NCBI RefSeq assembly: GCF_026421305.1
Contig: NZ_JAPJBQ010000009.1
Coordinates: 108,258-172,257, forward strand
Direction of reading: 5' to 3'
DNA length: 64,000 nucleotides
Source of the DNA: Dyella silvae
GTDB lineage: Bacteria > Pseudomonadota > Gammaproteobacteria > Xanthomonadales > Rhodanobacteraceae
Part shown: positions 19,185 through 28,892 of the stretch, in pieces
Position numbering within the stretch: the first letter of the stretch is position 1
Layout of the letters: each line of letters starts with the position of its first letter
Translations under genes and position numbers: made by a program
Notes under the pieces: model-generated
What the model was told of the DNA's origin: nothing
What the model saw: the letters and a program-made list of their open reading frames with translations, nothing else
The model's database searches: none

Positions 19185-20093
19185 ATGGGCTACGCGGCTT
19201 ACGGTAGTCGATTGGGAAGGTCGTTCCGATTGGACGATCCACCGACTCTGGTGTCCCTGACTGCCAACCAACATCGCCTGGCGGTGACTGAGCTTTGGTG
19301 CGATGAATACGATTACGGATTCACCGCGCCGATCGTGCGCGAAGATGCTTTTCTCATCGGTTTGCAGTTGCGCGGACTTTCGCGGCACGAGCTGTGGGTG
19401 GATGGCAAGTCCGTTCCTGTGCAGCCCATTGTGGCGGGCCAATCCAACTTCTTTGATCTCACTCGCGATCCGATAGCCTACATTGCCGAGCCTTATCACC
19501 CGTTGTTCTTCTACATGCCACAAGCGGCGATCGACGAAGTGGCGGAAGAACTTGGTATCACGTCGGGGCCGCTTGTATGCCGACATGGCCAGATGGTTGG
19601 CGATAGCGTCATCGAGTCCTTGGGAAAGGCGTTGTTGCCCGCCTTGCATGCTGTGCAGGACAGCAACGCGTTGTTTGTAGATCACGTGCTACTGGCTTTC
19701 CGCAGCCACCTGGCACGGAACTACATTGGGGTTCGCCAGTACATAGCGCCTCTGGGGCGCGGTCTGGCTCCGTGGCAGGAGCGTACCGCCAAGGAAATGA
19801 TGCGCGAACACTTGTCGGACGGGATCGCGCTGGCGACGGTCGCAACGGCGTGTGGCCTATCGGCCTGCGCCTTTCTCAATGCCTTCAAGCGAAGCACCGG
19901 GATGTCGCCGCATCAATGGCTCATCCAGCGACGGATCGAGCTTGCCATGGATCTCATGCGGAACGGCGACAGCCCACTCTCGGATATCGCTTTGGCGGCG
20001 GGGTTTGCTGACCAGAGTCACTTCACTCGCGCGTTTTCTGCCCGGCTTGGTGTCACCCCAGGTATCTGGCGTCGAAACATCGACAAGCACTAA
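19185..20093 (+). CDS. AraC-family transcriptional regulator, paralogue of the one at 15478
   Basis: This 302-residue protein has the C-terminal AraC domain with IALATVATACGLSACAFLNA and PLSDIALAAGFADQSHFTRA, then GVTPGIWRR. The N-terminal opening YGSRLGRSF and internal HELWVDGKSV parallel YGQRLGQSF and HEMWVDGQSV in the protein at 15478, so the pair arose by duplication. GGAGGGAGG upstream of the ATG supports the start. It lies upstream of the cupin/aceE pair in the same direction, but about 390 bases separate them, so it could regulate that pair without being in its operon. Confidence 0.9.
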   Translation: MGYAAYGSRLGRSFRLDDPPTLVSLTANQHRLAVTELWCDEYDYGFTAPIVREDAFLIGLQLRGLSRHELWVDGKSVPVQPIVAGQSNFFDLTRDPIAYIAEPYHPLFFYMPQAAIDEVAEELGITSGPLVCRHGQMVGDSVIESLGKALLPALHAVQDSNALFVDHVLLAFRSHLARNYIGVRQYIAPLGRGLAPWQERTAKEMMREHLSDGIALATVATACGLSACAFLNAFKRSTGMSPHQWLIQRRIELAMDLMRNGDSPLSDIALAAGFADQSHFTRAFSARLGVTPGIWRRNIDKH

Positions 20094-20483
20094 TCCAAAA
20101 GCGTCGGGTAGTTTGGCGGTCTGGGCCGTGGTGTCGGCAGCGCTAAGTAATGCTCGTAGGTGCAGAAGCTAAGGCTCCCTGGCAGAGGATCGGTACTGCG
20201 TGGCTTTAGCCGCCGGGCGACGACAGGGCCGAGGCCCTCCCTGCGGCTGACCCTGCACGGATCGTTGTTGTCAGACCAGTCCGGACGCCGGCAAGGCAAC
20301 TCGTCTGAATAGCCGGCGCGGGCGAAGAAATTTTCGTCAAATGGCTCGCCGAACGTTCAATGAAGGCGGCTGCGAATTTCCTATGCTCGTATCACCGCAG
20401 CGCCTGTTCCGTGAGGTGTTCAGGCGCGCCATTTCCTCGGTAGTCATCATCGGCCCTTCACATATCTTTGCCTGGAGTCGCAT
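20094..20483. other. Intergenic region upstream of the cupin/aceE pair
   Basis: About 390 bases without a supported gene. It probably carries the promoter of the cupin gene. I see no clear operator. Confidence 0.4.
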
Positions 20484-20912
20484 ATGAAAATTCGCGCACT
20501 ACTTCTGGCCGCCTTTTGCACTGTGTCATTCGTCAGTCAGGCAGGAGAGATTTCGGAACCCGTGATAAGTGCGGCACACGAGTCTGTGCAGCCAGCATTC
20601 GCACATCTTCTGCCGAACGTCCCAGGTAAGAAGGTGGTGGGCCTTCTTGTGACATACGCGCCAGGTATGACTTCAAAGTCGCATCGGCATGGGAATGCCT
20701 TCGTAGTGGCCTACGTGTTGAGTGGTTCCATACGTAGCCAGCTTGAGGACGGAAGCTCTCGTGTGTACCACGCGGGCGAAAGTTGGAGCGAGCCACCGGG
20801 TGCGCATCACGTGGTCAGCGAGAACGCAAGCAAGACAGAACCAGCGAGCCTGCTGGCGATCTTTGTTGTCGACGAGAACCAAAAAGAACTGGTGACCTAC
20901 GACAAACCCTGA
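20484..20912 (+). CDS. Secreted cupin-domain protein
   Basis: This 142-residue protein has a signal peptide (MKIRALLLAAFCTVSFVSQA) and one cupin domain. The two cupin motifs appear as KSHRHGNAFVVAYVLSG and EPPGAHHVV, with histidines placed to bind a metal. Single-domain secreted cupins of this type are often annotated as cupin_2 proteins without a known substrate. GGAG lies seven bases before the ATG. The stop is only 13 bases from the start of the pyruvate dehydrogenase gene, so the two are probably co-transcribed, an odd pairing of a periplasmic and a cytoplasmic protein. Confidence 0.82.
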   Translation: MKIRALLLAAFCTVSFVSQAGEISEPVISAAHESVQPAFAHLLPNVPGKKVVGLLVTYAPGMTSKSHRHGNAFVVAYVLSGSIRSQLEDGSSRVYHAGESWSEPPGAHHVVSENASKTEPASLLAIFVVDENQKELVTYDKP

Positions 20913-20925
20913 GAGTGGTGAGCCC

Positions 20926-23619
20926 ATGGACACCTCCAGCGACCCCAAGCCAACCGACATCGACCCATCGGAAACCAACGAATGGATCGAATCACTCGAC
21001 GCTGTTATTCAAAACGATGGTGCAAGCCGGGCGCGTTATCTACTCGATCGGATGATCAATTCTGCGCGGCGCACAGGCACGTTGTTGCCGCTCCAAACGG
21101 TAAGCGACTACGTCAACACCATACCAGCTCGACGAGAGGCCCTCAGTCCTGGGGACCAGGCCATGGAGTGGCGCATTCGGTCCATCATCCGATGGAATGC
21201 GATGGCCATGGTGGTGCGGGCCAACCGAAAGCCTGGAGACCTTGGCGGGCATATTTCGAGCTTCGCGTCATCGGCGACGCTCTACGACGTTGGCTTCAAT
21301 CACTTCTTCCGGGCTCCGTCATCCGATCACCCGGGGGATCTCATTTTCACTCAGGGGCACTCAAGCCCCGGCATGTATGCGCGCTCCTTCCTTGAGGGCC
21401 GTTTCACTGCTGAGCAGCTTGATCTGTTTCGAATGGAGGTAGCGGGTGCCGGGCGGGGGCTGTCTTCTTATCCACACCCTTGGTTGATGCCGGACTACTG
21501 GCAGGTCGCCACGGTGTCGATGGGGCTGGGGCCAATACAGGCCATCTACCAGGCACACTTCTGGAGGTATCTCGAGCATCGCGGCTTGATTGCGCCCAGC
21601 GATCGTAAGGTGTGGTGCTTCCTGGGTGATGGCGAACTCGATGAGCCTGAGTCGCTCGGCGCGATCTCGCTGGCCGGGCGTGAAAAGCTGGATAACCTGA
21701 TCTTCGTCGTCAACTGCAATCTGCAGCGACTCGATGGGCCCGTTCGTGGCAACGGAAAAATCATCCAGGAGGCCGAAGGCGCCTTCGTCGGTGCGGGCTG
21801 GAACGCCATCAAAGTGGTGTGGGGCGGACGATGGGATGCATTGCTTGAGCGCGACACCAGTGGCCGACTCCGTCAGCTAATGATGGAAACGGTGGACGGC
21901 GCCTATCAGGCGTTCAAGGCTCTGGGCGGCGCATACACGCGCGAGCACTTCTTTGGGCGATATCCAGAAACCGCGGCGTTGGTGGCAGATCTTTCGGACG
22001 AGGACATCGAGCATCTCAATCGTGGTGGACACGATCCTCAAAAGATATTTGCCGCTTATCACGATGCCTTCCGTACCGAGGGGCAGCCCACGGTCATTCT
22101 CGCGAAGACCGTGAAGGGTTACGGCATGGGTGAGGCGCTGCAGGCGCAGAACCCCACGCACAACAAGAAAAAGATGGATCACGAGGCGATCCGGGCCCTG
22201 CGGGATCGCTTGAGAATCCCCGTGCCGGACAGCGAGCTGGCGAACGTTCCGTACTACCACCCTGGCGCAGACTCACCCGAGGTGCGCTATTTGAATGAGC
22301 GGCGGCAGGCGCTCGGCGGCTTCCTTCCTCAACGCCGTCGTCGTGCGGATGAATCGTTGCAGGCGCCTGACTTGTCGGTTTTCGAACCTGTCACGAAAGG
22401 CACAGGCGATCGGGAAATATCGACAACGATGGCCTTTGTCCGTGGCCTGAATCTGCTTCTGCGCGACCAGAACATTGGCCCTCGTATAGTACCTGTCATC
22501 GCTGATGAGGCGCGCACCTTCGGCATGGAAGGTCTGTTCCGGCAGATCGGGATCTACGCGCCGTTCGGCCAGCAGTATCAGCCGCAAGACGCCGGCCAGC
22601 TGATGTACTACCGGGAGGACCGCCAAGGACAAGTCCTGCAGGAGGGTATTTCCGAGGCCGGCGGCATGTCGGCCTGGATCGCCGCGGGCATCAGCTACAG
22701 CGTCAGCAACGTCGCCATGCTGCCATTCTTCTTCTACTACGCCATGTTCGGGTTCCAGCGCGTGGGCGATCTTTGCTGGGCGGCGGCAGACATGCGTTCG
22801 CGAGGCTTTCTGGTGGGCGGCACGTCTGGTCGAACCACCATCAATGGCGAGGGACTGCAGCATGAAGACGGACACTCGCATCTCATGTCCGGCGCCATTC
22901 CCAATGTGATTTCCTATGACCCCACCTTCTCCTACGAAGTAGCGGTGATACTGCAGGACGGAGTCCGGCGGATGCTACAAGAGCAGGAGGACGTGTACTT
23001 CTACGTCACCGTGCTCAACGAGAACTACGTGCACCCCGATATGCCCGAGGGGAGTGCCGATGGCATTCTCAAAGGCATGTATCTCTTCAAGGATGCTGGA
23101 GTGCTACAAGCTGGCGAAAGCCGTGTTCAGCTCATGGGTGCGGGCGCCATCCTGCGCGAAGTCATCGAAGCGGCGAAGCTGCTTGAGGATGACTTCAACG
23201 TAACCGCCGATATCTGGTCGGTGCCGAGCTTCAGCGAAGTGCGCCGGAACGGCTACGAAGTGGAACGCTGGAATCGCCTGCATCGTGACCAGGCGCCGCG
23301 GCTGGCTTATGTCACTGCACTATTGCAGGACAAACCAGGACCCATCATCGCTGCCACCGATTACGTTCGGGCTCTGCCCGAGCAGATTCGTCCATTTCTG
23401 CCTTCCGGACGAAACTTCATCGCGCTCGGCACCGACGGATTCGGCCGGAGCGACACGCGGGCGAATCTGCGTGCTTTCTTTGAGGTCGATCGATTCTGGA
23501 TCGCTTACACGGCAATTGACGCGCTGGTAGCCCACGGTCACTTGGATGCGAACCATCTGCGACGCGCTGTCGGGCTCTACGGCATCGATTCTGACAAGGC
23601 TGAGCCTTGGCGCCAATGA
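20926..23619 (+). CDS. aceE: Pyruvate dehydrogenase E1 component, homodimeric type (stand-alone copy)
   Basis: This 897-residue protein is full length for the AceE family. It has HxSPG-type FTQGHSSPGMYARSF, the thiamine-diphosphate site GDGELDEPESLG with NCNLQRLDGP, and the transketolase-like C-terminal domains. The E1 enzyme decarboxylates pyruvate and transfers the acetyl group to the lipoyl domain of E2. Here no aceF or lpd follows, so this is probably a second, separate E1 copy whose partners are encoded elsewhere. A lone E1 could also act in a non-standard decarboxylation. It follows a secreted cupin and precedes an efflux operon. An FNR-type regulator lies 2 kb upstream. Confidence 0.92.
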   Translation: MDTSSDPKPTDIDPSETNEWIESLDAVIQNDGASRARYLLDRMINSARRTGTLLPLQTVSDYVNTIPARREALSPGDQAMEWRIRSIIRWNAMAMVVRANRKPGDLGGHISSFASSATLYDVGFNHFFRAPSSDHPGDLIFTQGHSSPGMYARSFLEGRFTAEQLDLFRMEVAGAGRGLSSYPHPWLMPDYWQVATVSMGLGPIQAIYQAHFWRYLEHRGLIAPSDRKVWCFLGDGELDEPESLGAISLAGREKLDNLIFVVNCNLQRLDGPVRGNGKIIQEAEGAFVGAGWNAIKVVWGGRWDALLERDTSGRLRQLMMETVDGAYQAFKALGGAYTREHFFGRYPETAALVADLSDEDIEHLNRGGHDPQKIFAAYHDAFRTEGQPTVILAKTVKGYGMGEALQAQNPTHNKKKMDHEAIRALRDRLRIPVPDSELANVPYYHPGADSPEVRYLNERRQALGGFLPQRRRRADESLQAPDLSVFEPVTKGTGDREISTTMAFVRGLNLLLRDQNIGPRIVPVIADEARTFGMEGLFRQIGIYAPFGQQYQPQDAGQLMYYREDRQGQVLQEGISEAGGMSAWIAAGISYSVSNVAMLPFFFYYAMFGFQRVGDLCWAAADMRSRGFLVGGTSGRTTINGEGLQHEDGHSHLMSGAIPNVISYDPTFSYEVAVILQDGVRRMLQEQEDVYFYVTVLNENYVHPDMPEGSADGILKGMYLFKDAGVLQAGESRVQLMGAGAILREVIEAAKLLEDDFNVTADIWSVPSFSEVRRNGYEVERWNRLHRDQAPRLAYVTALLQDKPGPIIAATDYVRALPEQIRPFLPSGRNFIALGTDGFGRSDTRANLRAFFEVDRFWIAYTAIDALVAHGHLDANHLRRAVGLYGIDSDKAEPWRQ

Positions 23620-23798
23620 ACGTAGCGCCGATTCTTCGTGCCGCGTGGGGAGGGGGCGCGTCGAGACTGTAAGGACAACGTACTAATCGCTATCAAAACG
23701 TGCAATTCGATTCGAATACGACTGGATAGTGTTGTCGCCATACCAGGTCGGAACGGAGATTCGGAGTACCTGGTCATCCGTAAAGATGGTGGCGACAC

Positions 23799-25265
23799 AT
23801 GTTCAATGTCAGGCTCCTGGTCGCAATGGCTTTAGTTGTGCCGCTGGTTGCCTGCGTCAGTAGCCGCGGGCTTCATCCGCAGCTGACACCCATGCAGGCA
23901 TCCGATCTCAGCGCAGGCAAGCAGCTTGATGATTTGCACGCGACGTCCGGACCCTGGCCGGATCAGGATTGGTGGTCTGGGCTTGGCGACAGTCAGCTCA
24001 ACGAACTAATTGATCGCGCCCTTGCGAACAGTCCTGACATAGCGCTCGCAGAGGCGCACCTTCGGGAGGCCCAGGCCAGTGTCCAGGAGGCGAACGCTGC
24101 ACGTGGCCCGGATATTTCCACCACCGCTCAAGCGGCAGGGATGTACCTTCCGAAGACGCTGCCGCCGCCGGTTGGCATAGGCCACTACGTGCTCGAAAAA
24201 CATGTGGATGCCGGCCTCCACTGGGATCTTGATCTATGGGGCGGCAAACGGGCCGCTTGGCAGGCGGCGTTGGGGCAGGTGCAAGTGGCGTCCGCCGAGC
24301 GACAAGCCGCGCGGATCGCTCTGTCGATCAACGTCGCAAGACTCTACGTGGAGCTTGGCCACGCATTCGTTACGCGTGATATTGCGGGGCACGAGCTGGA
24401 CCGCGCGTTGCAGAGTCGGGACCTGACGCGGCAGCGTGTCAATGCGGGGATCGACGGCGCCACCCAGCTGCGGCAGATCGATGCCGAAGTGGCCAGCGAT
24501 CACGAGCGCGTGACAGCGGCCGACCGGGACATCGTCGCCAGAAGATTGGCTTTGAGCGCGCTCTTGGGTGACGGCCCCGATCGCGGCTTAGCGATGACGC
24601 GTCCTCGGGACATAGCTCCCCTCGATGTTGCTGTGCCGGTCGCGCTTCCCATTGAACTGATCAGCCACCGGGCGGATCTGACGGCGGCGCGTTGGTCGGT
24701 AGAAGTTTCGCGTCGAGGAATCGATGAGAGCCACGCGTCGTTCATGCCTGACGTCAGCCTCGGTGTTCTCGCGGGCTTTGTGAGCCTCGGCGGCACCAAT
24801 GTACTTCAGCTACCTGCCCGCTTCTATCAGGTTGCTCCTTCCATCAGCCTGCCGATCTACGATGGCGGCCGGCGACGCGCGGAACTTTCAGCCCGGGATG
24901 CGCAATACGACGCTGCTGTCGCGCGTTACAACGCCACGTTGGTCCGCTCGATCAGCGAAGTGGCGGATCAGCTATCCGCACTGCGTTCGCTCGGCCAGCA
25001 GGTCGAGCAGCAACAACAAGCCTATGACGCGGCAAACGATGCCTGGCAACTAGCCGAACAACGTTTTCGGGCTGGTATCGGCAGCTTTCTAGAAACACTT
25101 GTCATACGGCAGCAGTTGCTGGTCGCCGAGCGACACCGCGCCGACTTGCGCTTCCAGGAAGTCGATAGCTCGATCCTACTGATCCAGGCGCTTGGCGGTG
25201 GTTATCGTCCTGCACCTGGAGAAACCACGCCGAACGCAACGGCAGATCTACGAGACCCGCCATGA
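23799..25265 (+). CDS. Outer-membrane efflux lipoprotein (NodT/OprM-like)
   Basis: This 488-residue protein has a lipoprotein signal with lipobox LVAC and two repeats of the outer-membrane efflux protein family. Typical sequences are DQDWWSGLGDSQLNELIDRA near the start and YNATLVRSISEVADQL in the coiled-coil part. It would form the trimeric outer-membrane channel of a tripartite pump. Its stop overlaps the start of the membrane-fusion gene as ATGA, and the third gene follows 40 bases later, giving a complete EmrCAB-type operon. Confidence 0.9.
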   Translation: MFNVRLLVAMALVVPLVACVSSRGLHPQLTPMQASDLSAGKQLDDLHATSGPWPDQDWWSGLGDSQLNELIDRALANSPDIALAEAHLREAQASVQEANAARGPDISTTAQAAGMYLPKTLPPPVGIGHYVLEKHVDAGLHWDLDLWGGKRAAWQAALGQVQVASAERQAARIALSINVARLYVELGHAFVTRDIAGHELDRALQSRDLTRQRVNAGIDGATQLRQIDAEVASDHERVTAADRDIVARRLALSALLGDGPDRGLAMTRPRDIAPLDVAVPVALPIELISHRADLTAARWSVEVSRRGIDESHASFMPDVSLGVLAGFVSLGGTNVLQLPARFYQVAPSISLPIYDGGRRRAELSARDAQYDAAVARYNATLVRSISEVADQLSALRSLGQQVEQQQQAYDAANDAWQLAEQRFRAGIGSFLETLVIRQQLLVAERHRADLRFQEVDSSILLIQALGGGYRPAPGETTPNATADLRDPP

Positions 25266-26467
25266 ACAGCAAAGTCGAATCTTTGGAGGCAACCGGCACA
25301 CCCGCGTCATCTTCACCGCGTCGCCGATGGTTGATGCGGGCGCTGTTGCTGGTCGTGGTGATGGGCGCGGCTGGCGTTGTCGTCTGGTACGTGACCGTCG
25401 GACGGTGGTCCGAAGGAACAGACGACGCGTATGTCGGCGGCAATGTCGTGCAGATTACATCGCAGGTCAGCGGCACGGTGATGCTGATCGGTGCCGATGA
25501 TGGCGATTTGGTGCACAAAGGCGATGTTCTTGTCCGCCTCGACAAAGCCGAGTTGGACGTTGCTCTGGATAAAGCCAAGGCGGATCTGGCCAGCACAGTC
25601 CGTCGTGTGCGCGGCCTGTACACCAGTGCGTCGGGAGCGGCGTCCGAGGTAGCCATCAACAGAGTGGCGCTTGACCGGGCCAAGAAAGACTACGAGCGTC
25701 GACGCGATCTCGCGCGGTCCGGCGCCATCTCGAACGAAGAGCTTGCACATGCGCTCGATGGTCTTCAATCGGCGCAGAGTGCGCTCACCAACGCGTCGCA
25801 GCGTTACAACACAAGTCAGGTGCTGGTGGACGACACCGTTGTTTCGTCTCACCCGGACGTGCTGGCTTCTGCCGCACGGCTTCGCGCCGCCTATTTGGAT
25901 GACGTACGCACCAACATCCTTGCGCCCGTGACCGGTTACGTTGCCAAACGCAGTGTGCAGCTTGGCCAACGCGCACAGCCGGGCAATGCCTTGATGGCCG
26001 TTGTTCCCCTGCGCGAGGTATGGGTGGATGCAAACTTCAAGGAAACCCAGCTATTGCACATGCGAATTGGTCAGCCCGTCGCCGTGCGGGCGGACGTCTA
26101 TGGTGGTGATGTTAGCTACAAGGCCGTGATCGAAAGCCTCGGTGTCGGGACGGGTAGCGCGTTCTCACTCTTGCCCGCGCAGAACGCCACGGGCAACTGG
26201 ATAAAGATCGTGCAGCGCATCCCTGTCAGGCTTCACTTCACTGATCCGTCAGAACTTGACGCACATCCGCTGCGCATCGGCATGTCGACGGTGGTCGATG
26301 TCGATCTGCATGACCAGAGTGGCCCTTTGCTTCCGCGAGAGAGTCCGCTGACACCGATTCTCACCACGGACGTATACGCGCGACAGCTCGCGGAAGCTCA
26401 GGCGCTGATTGATCGCATCGTGCACGCAAACGCCCCGACACCTGTCGCCATGGTCGGCGCGCGCTGA
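25262..26467 (+). CDS. HlyD/EmrA-type membrane fusion protein
   Basis: This 401-residue periplasmic adaptor has one N-terminal membrane helix (about residues 22-44). A biotinyl-lipoyl-like half follows, with DAYVGGNVVQITSQVSGTV and LVRLDKAELDVALDKAKADL. A helical hairpin and the second half with ILAPVTGYVAKRSVQLGQ complete it. It links the inner-membrane exporter to the outer-membrane channel. It overlaps the upstream gene by four bases and is translationally coupled to it. Confidence 0.9.
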   Translation: MNSKVESLEATGTPASSSPRRRWLMRALLLVVVMGAAGVVVWYVTVGRWSEGTDDAYVGGNVVQITSQVSGTVMLIGADDGDLVHKGDVLVRLDKAELDVALDKAKADLASTVRRVRGLYTSASGAASEVAINRVALDRAKKDYERRRDLARSGAISNEELAHALDGLQSAQSALTNASQRYNTSQVLVDDTVVSSHPDVLASAARLRAAYLDDVRTNILAPVTGYVAKRSVQLGQRAQPGNALMAVVPLREVWVDANFKETQLLHMRIGQPVAVRADVYGGDVSYKAVIESLGVGTGSAFSLLPAQNATGNWIKIVQRIPVRLHFTDPSELDAHPLRIGMSTVVDVDLHDQSGPLLPRESPLTPILTTDVYARQLAEAQALIDRIVHANAPTPVAMVGAR

Positions 26468-26507
26468 GGCGTGTTGCTGACGTCACCTATCTGTTGCGGG
26501 AAGCATC

Positions 26508-28028
26508 ATGAGTGAAGCATTTCGTCCACCAAATCTTGCATTGGCGACGATCAGCTTGTCGCTGGCAACGTTCATGCAAGTGCTCGATACCACGATTGCC
26601 AACGTTTCATTGCCGACCATTGCCGGCAATCTTGGCGTCAGTGCGAACCAGAGTACGTGGGTGATCACGTCCTTCGCGGTGAGTAACGCCATTGCTCTTC
26701 CGCTGACGGGTTTCATGACGCGGCGCTTTGGTGAAACGCGCCTGTTCGTCTGGTCGACGCTGCTTTTTTCATTGGCGTCGTTCCTGTGTGGAACCGCGCA
26801 AACCATGAGCATGCTCATTCTTTTTCGGGCGCTGCAAGGGGCGGTGGCCGGCCCTATGTATCCGATCACGCAGAGCTTGTTGATTTCGATATATCCGCCG
26901 CACAAGCGCGGCATGGCGTTGGCCCTCTTCGCTATGGTGACGGTGGTCGCGCCGATTGCGGGCCCCATCCTTGGTGGGTGGATTACCGATGACTACACGT
27001 GGCCATGGATCTTCTTCATCAACGTTCCCATCGGCATCTTCGCCAGCCTGACAGTCGCTGCGCAGATGAAGGGAAGGGCGGAGACAACCAGTCGTCCCAA
27101 GGTGGACTATGTTGGCCTTGTGACGCTTGTGGTTGGCGTTGGCACCTTGCAGATTGTTCTGGACAAAGGCAATGACGAGGATTGGTTCAACTCGACATTC
27201 ATCGTCAGCATGGCTGTGGTATCCGCCATTGCTATTGCCGTCTTTCTCATCTGGGAGCTCACAGACGATGAGCCCATCGTCAACCTGAAGCTCTTCAGGC
27301 ATCGCAACTTCAGTATGGGTACGCTCGCTCTGGTTCTGGGGTACGCCGCTTTCTTTGCCATCAACGTGCTGGTACCCCAGTGGCTTCAGCGAAACCTGGG
27401 CTATACGGCGACTTGGGCCGGTTTCGCCACCGCGCCGCTGGGCGTGTTGCCGGTGATACTTACACCGTTTGTTGGCCGTTATGCACCGCGATTCGATCTT
27501 CGCGTACTGGCAGGCTTCGCCTTTCTGATGCTTGGCGCGACTTGCCTGATGCGCTCGTATTTCTATATAGGCATCGATTTTCGGCACATCGCGCTGATAC
27601 AGCTTCTTCAAGGGCTTGGGGTGGCATTCTTCTTTGCGCCCGTATTGACCATCTTGCTGTCCGACCTGGCGCCCCACGAGATCGCCGACGGCGCTGGCCT
27701 CGCTACTTTCCTGCGCACGTTGGGGGCAAGCTTCGCCGCGTCCCTCACCAATTTTCTGTGGGACCACCGAGCCATCATCCACCATGAGCGGCTGGGCGAG
27801 CATGTCACCATCTACGACCCCGCAACCTCTACAGCGTTAAGAGACCTCGGAGGCCAACAAGACGCAGTAGCCATGATCAACCAGACACTCACGCAGCAGG
27901 CGTATCAGCTGTCCTTCAATGAGGTGTTTCACCTGCTCGGATGGATCTTCCTGACATTGATCGCCGTAGTGTGGCTGGCCAAGCCTCCTTTCGAGCCCAA
28001 GGCAGGCATGACCGGTGGCGGGCATTGA
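26508..28028 (+). CDS. EmrB/QacA-type (DHA2) MFS drug exporter
   Basis: This 506-residue protein has about fourteen hydrophobic segments. Its first helix carries QVLDTTIANVSLPTIAG, the DHA2 family signature, and later PMYPITQSLLISIYPPHKRG. It would export drugs or other toxic compounds using the proton gradient, through the adaptor and channel encoded upstream. The AraC gene downstream is convergent and only 15 bases away. AraC proteins flank the pump on both sides, so one may control it. The substrate is not evident. Confidence 0.92.
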   Translation: MSEAFRPPNLALATISLSLATFMQVLDTTIANVSLPTIAGNLGVSANQSTWVITSFAVSNAIALPLTGFMTRRFGETRLFVWSTLLFSLASFLCGTAQTMSMLILFRALQGAVAGPMYPITQSLLISIYPPHKRGMALALFAMVTVVAPIAGPILGGWITDDYTWPWIFFINVPIGIFASLTVAAQMKGRAETTSRPKVDYVGLVTLVVGVGTLQIVLDKGNDEDWFNSTFIVSMAVVSAIAIAVFLIWELTDDEPIVNLKLFRHRNFSMGTLALVLGYAAFFAINVLVPQWLQRNLGYTATWAGFATAPLGVLPVILTPFVGRYAPRFDLRVLAGFAFLMLGATCLMRSYFYIGIDFRHIALIQLLQGLGVAFFFAPVLTILLSDLAPHEIADGAGLATFLRTLGASFAASLTNFLWDHRAIIHHERLGEHVTIYDPATSTALRDLGGQQDAVAMINQTLTQQAYQLSFNEVFHLLGWIFLTLIAVVWLAKPPFEPKAGMTGGGH

Positions 28029-28043
28029 GCGGACATCGGTGGG

Positions 28044-28892
28044 CTATCGACCCGCTTGCTTCAATTCAATGGTGGCCAGGTGCTGCGCCTCGGTTGGTGA
28101 AATGCCACGTAGTCGTCGAAAGACCTTGGCAAAGTGCGAAGGGTCCTTGAAGCCCGCCCGCCTGCCGATCTCCGCGATAGAAAGTCGTCGGAGATTGGGA
28201 GAACTCAGCATGCGCTCGGAAAGTTGGATTCGCGATGCCATGAGAAGCTCGCCAAACGTCTTACCGTGATGGGCAAGCGAGCGGTGCAGCGTCCGCGAGG
28301 ATATGCCAAGTGATCGCGCAACATCGGCGGCGTTGATGTCTACATCGCAGCATCGCTCGGCAATACGAGTCCTGGCTTGATCGTGCAGATCGGGATGGAG
28401 CGGAGTCTGCCGCTTATCTTTTTGTGCGGATTCCGCGATCAGCGCTAATAGCGTTCCGATCTGCACCGCAAGCCTTGCGGGTGTTACCGGGCCGGCGCGA
28501 ATCACATCGGCTGATAATTGGGAGAGGAAGGCGTTCAAGGCGACACTCCATTTGCACGGAGCACGCATGGGATTGCCGAGGAGGTGGCGCGGCGAGCTGA
28601 TGATGTCATGCATCCAATCGGCGGGAAGAACCCAATGCATTAAGCCCGTTGATTGGGTAATGGCGAATCGGGAAAACATTGCCTCGTCTAGGACAACGGC
28701 TTCGTGGGTATTGAGCGTACGGTGAGCCGGCCCGGGAAGTTGCCTGGGAACGCCGTGGTTGAAAAGCAAGTGATAGCCACCATTGCCCTCGCTTGCGTCA
28801 GTCGCCTGCGACGCTCCAAGGAGCGAATCGACATGCTCGAGCGTCAAGGGTCCAAGGGCGATAGAGCCGGAGCATTCATACGGCATGATCAT
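28044..28892 (-). CDS. AraC-family regulator, second of a tandem pair
   Basis: This 282-residue protein ends in an AraC domain with INAADVARSLGISSRTLHRS and LSIAEIGRRAGFKDPSHFAK, then GISPTEA. The N-terminal half resembles the AraC-binding-2 (FeaR-like) ligand domain of the neighbour encoded upstream but looks shorter. The ATG at 28892 overlaps the end of that neighbour by 17 bases, and another ATG lies at 28886. The two are paralogues in one transcription unit. It is convergent with the MFS exporter gene. Confidence 0.87.
   Translation of the reverse strand: MIMPYECSGSIALGPLTLEHVDSLLGASQATDASEGNGGYHLLFNHGVPRQLPGPAHRTLNTHEAVVLDEAMFSRFAITQSTGLMHWVLPADWMHDIISSPRHLLGNPMRAPCKWSVALNAFLSQLSADVIRAGPVTPARLAVQIGTLLALIAESAQKDKRQTPLHPDLHDQARTRIAERCCDVDINAADVARSLGISSRTLHRSLAHHGKTFGELLMASRIQLSERMLSSPNLRRLSIAEIGRRAGFKDPSHFAKVFRRLRGISPTEAQHLATIELKQAGR

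Noticed and set aside
26769..27803. A 344-codon frame opposite the MFS exporter
   Set aside because: Antisense to conserved membrane segments and charged throughout, as expected of a shadow.
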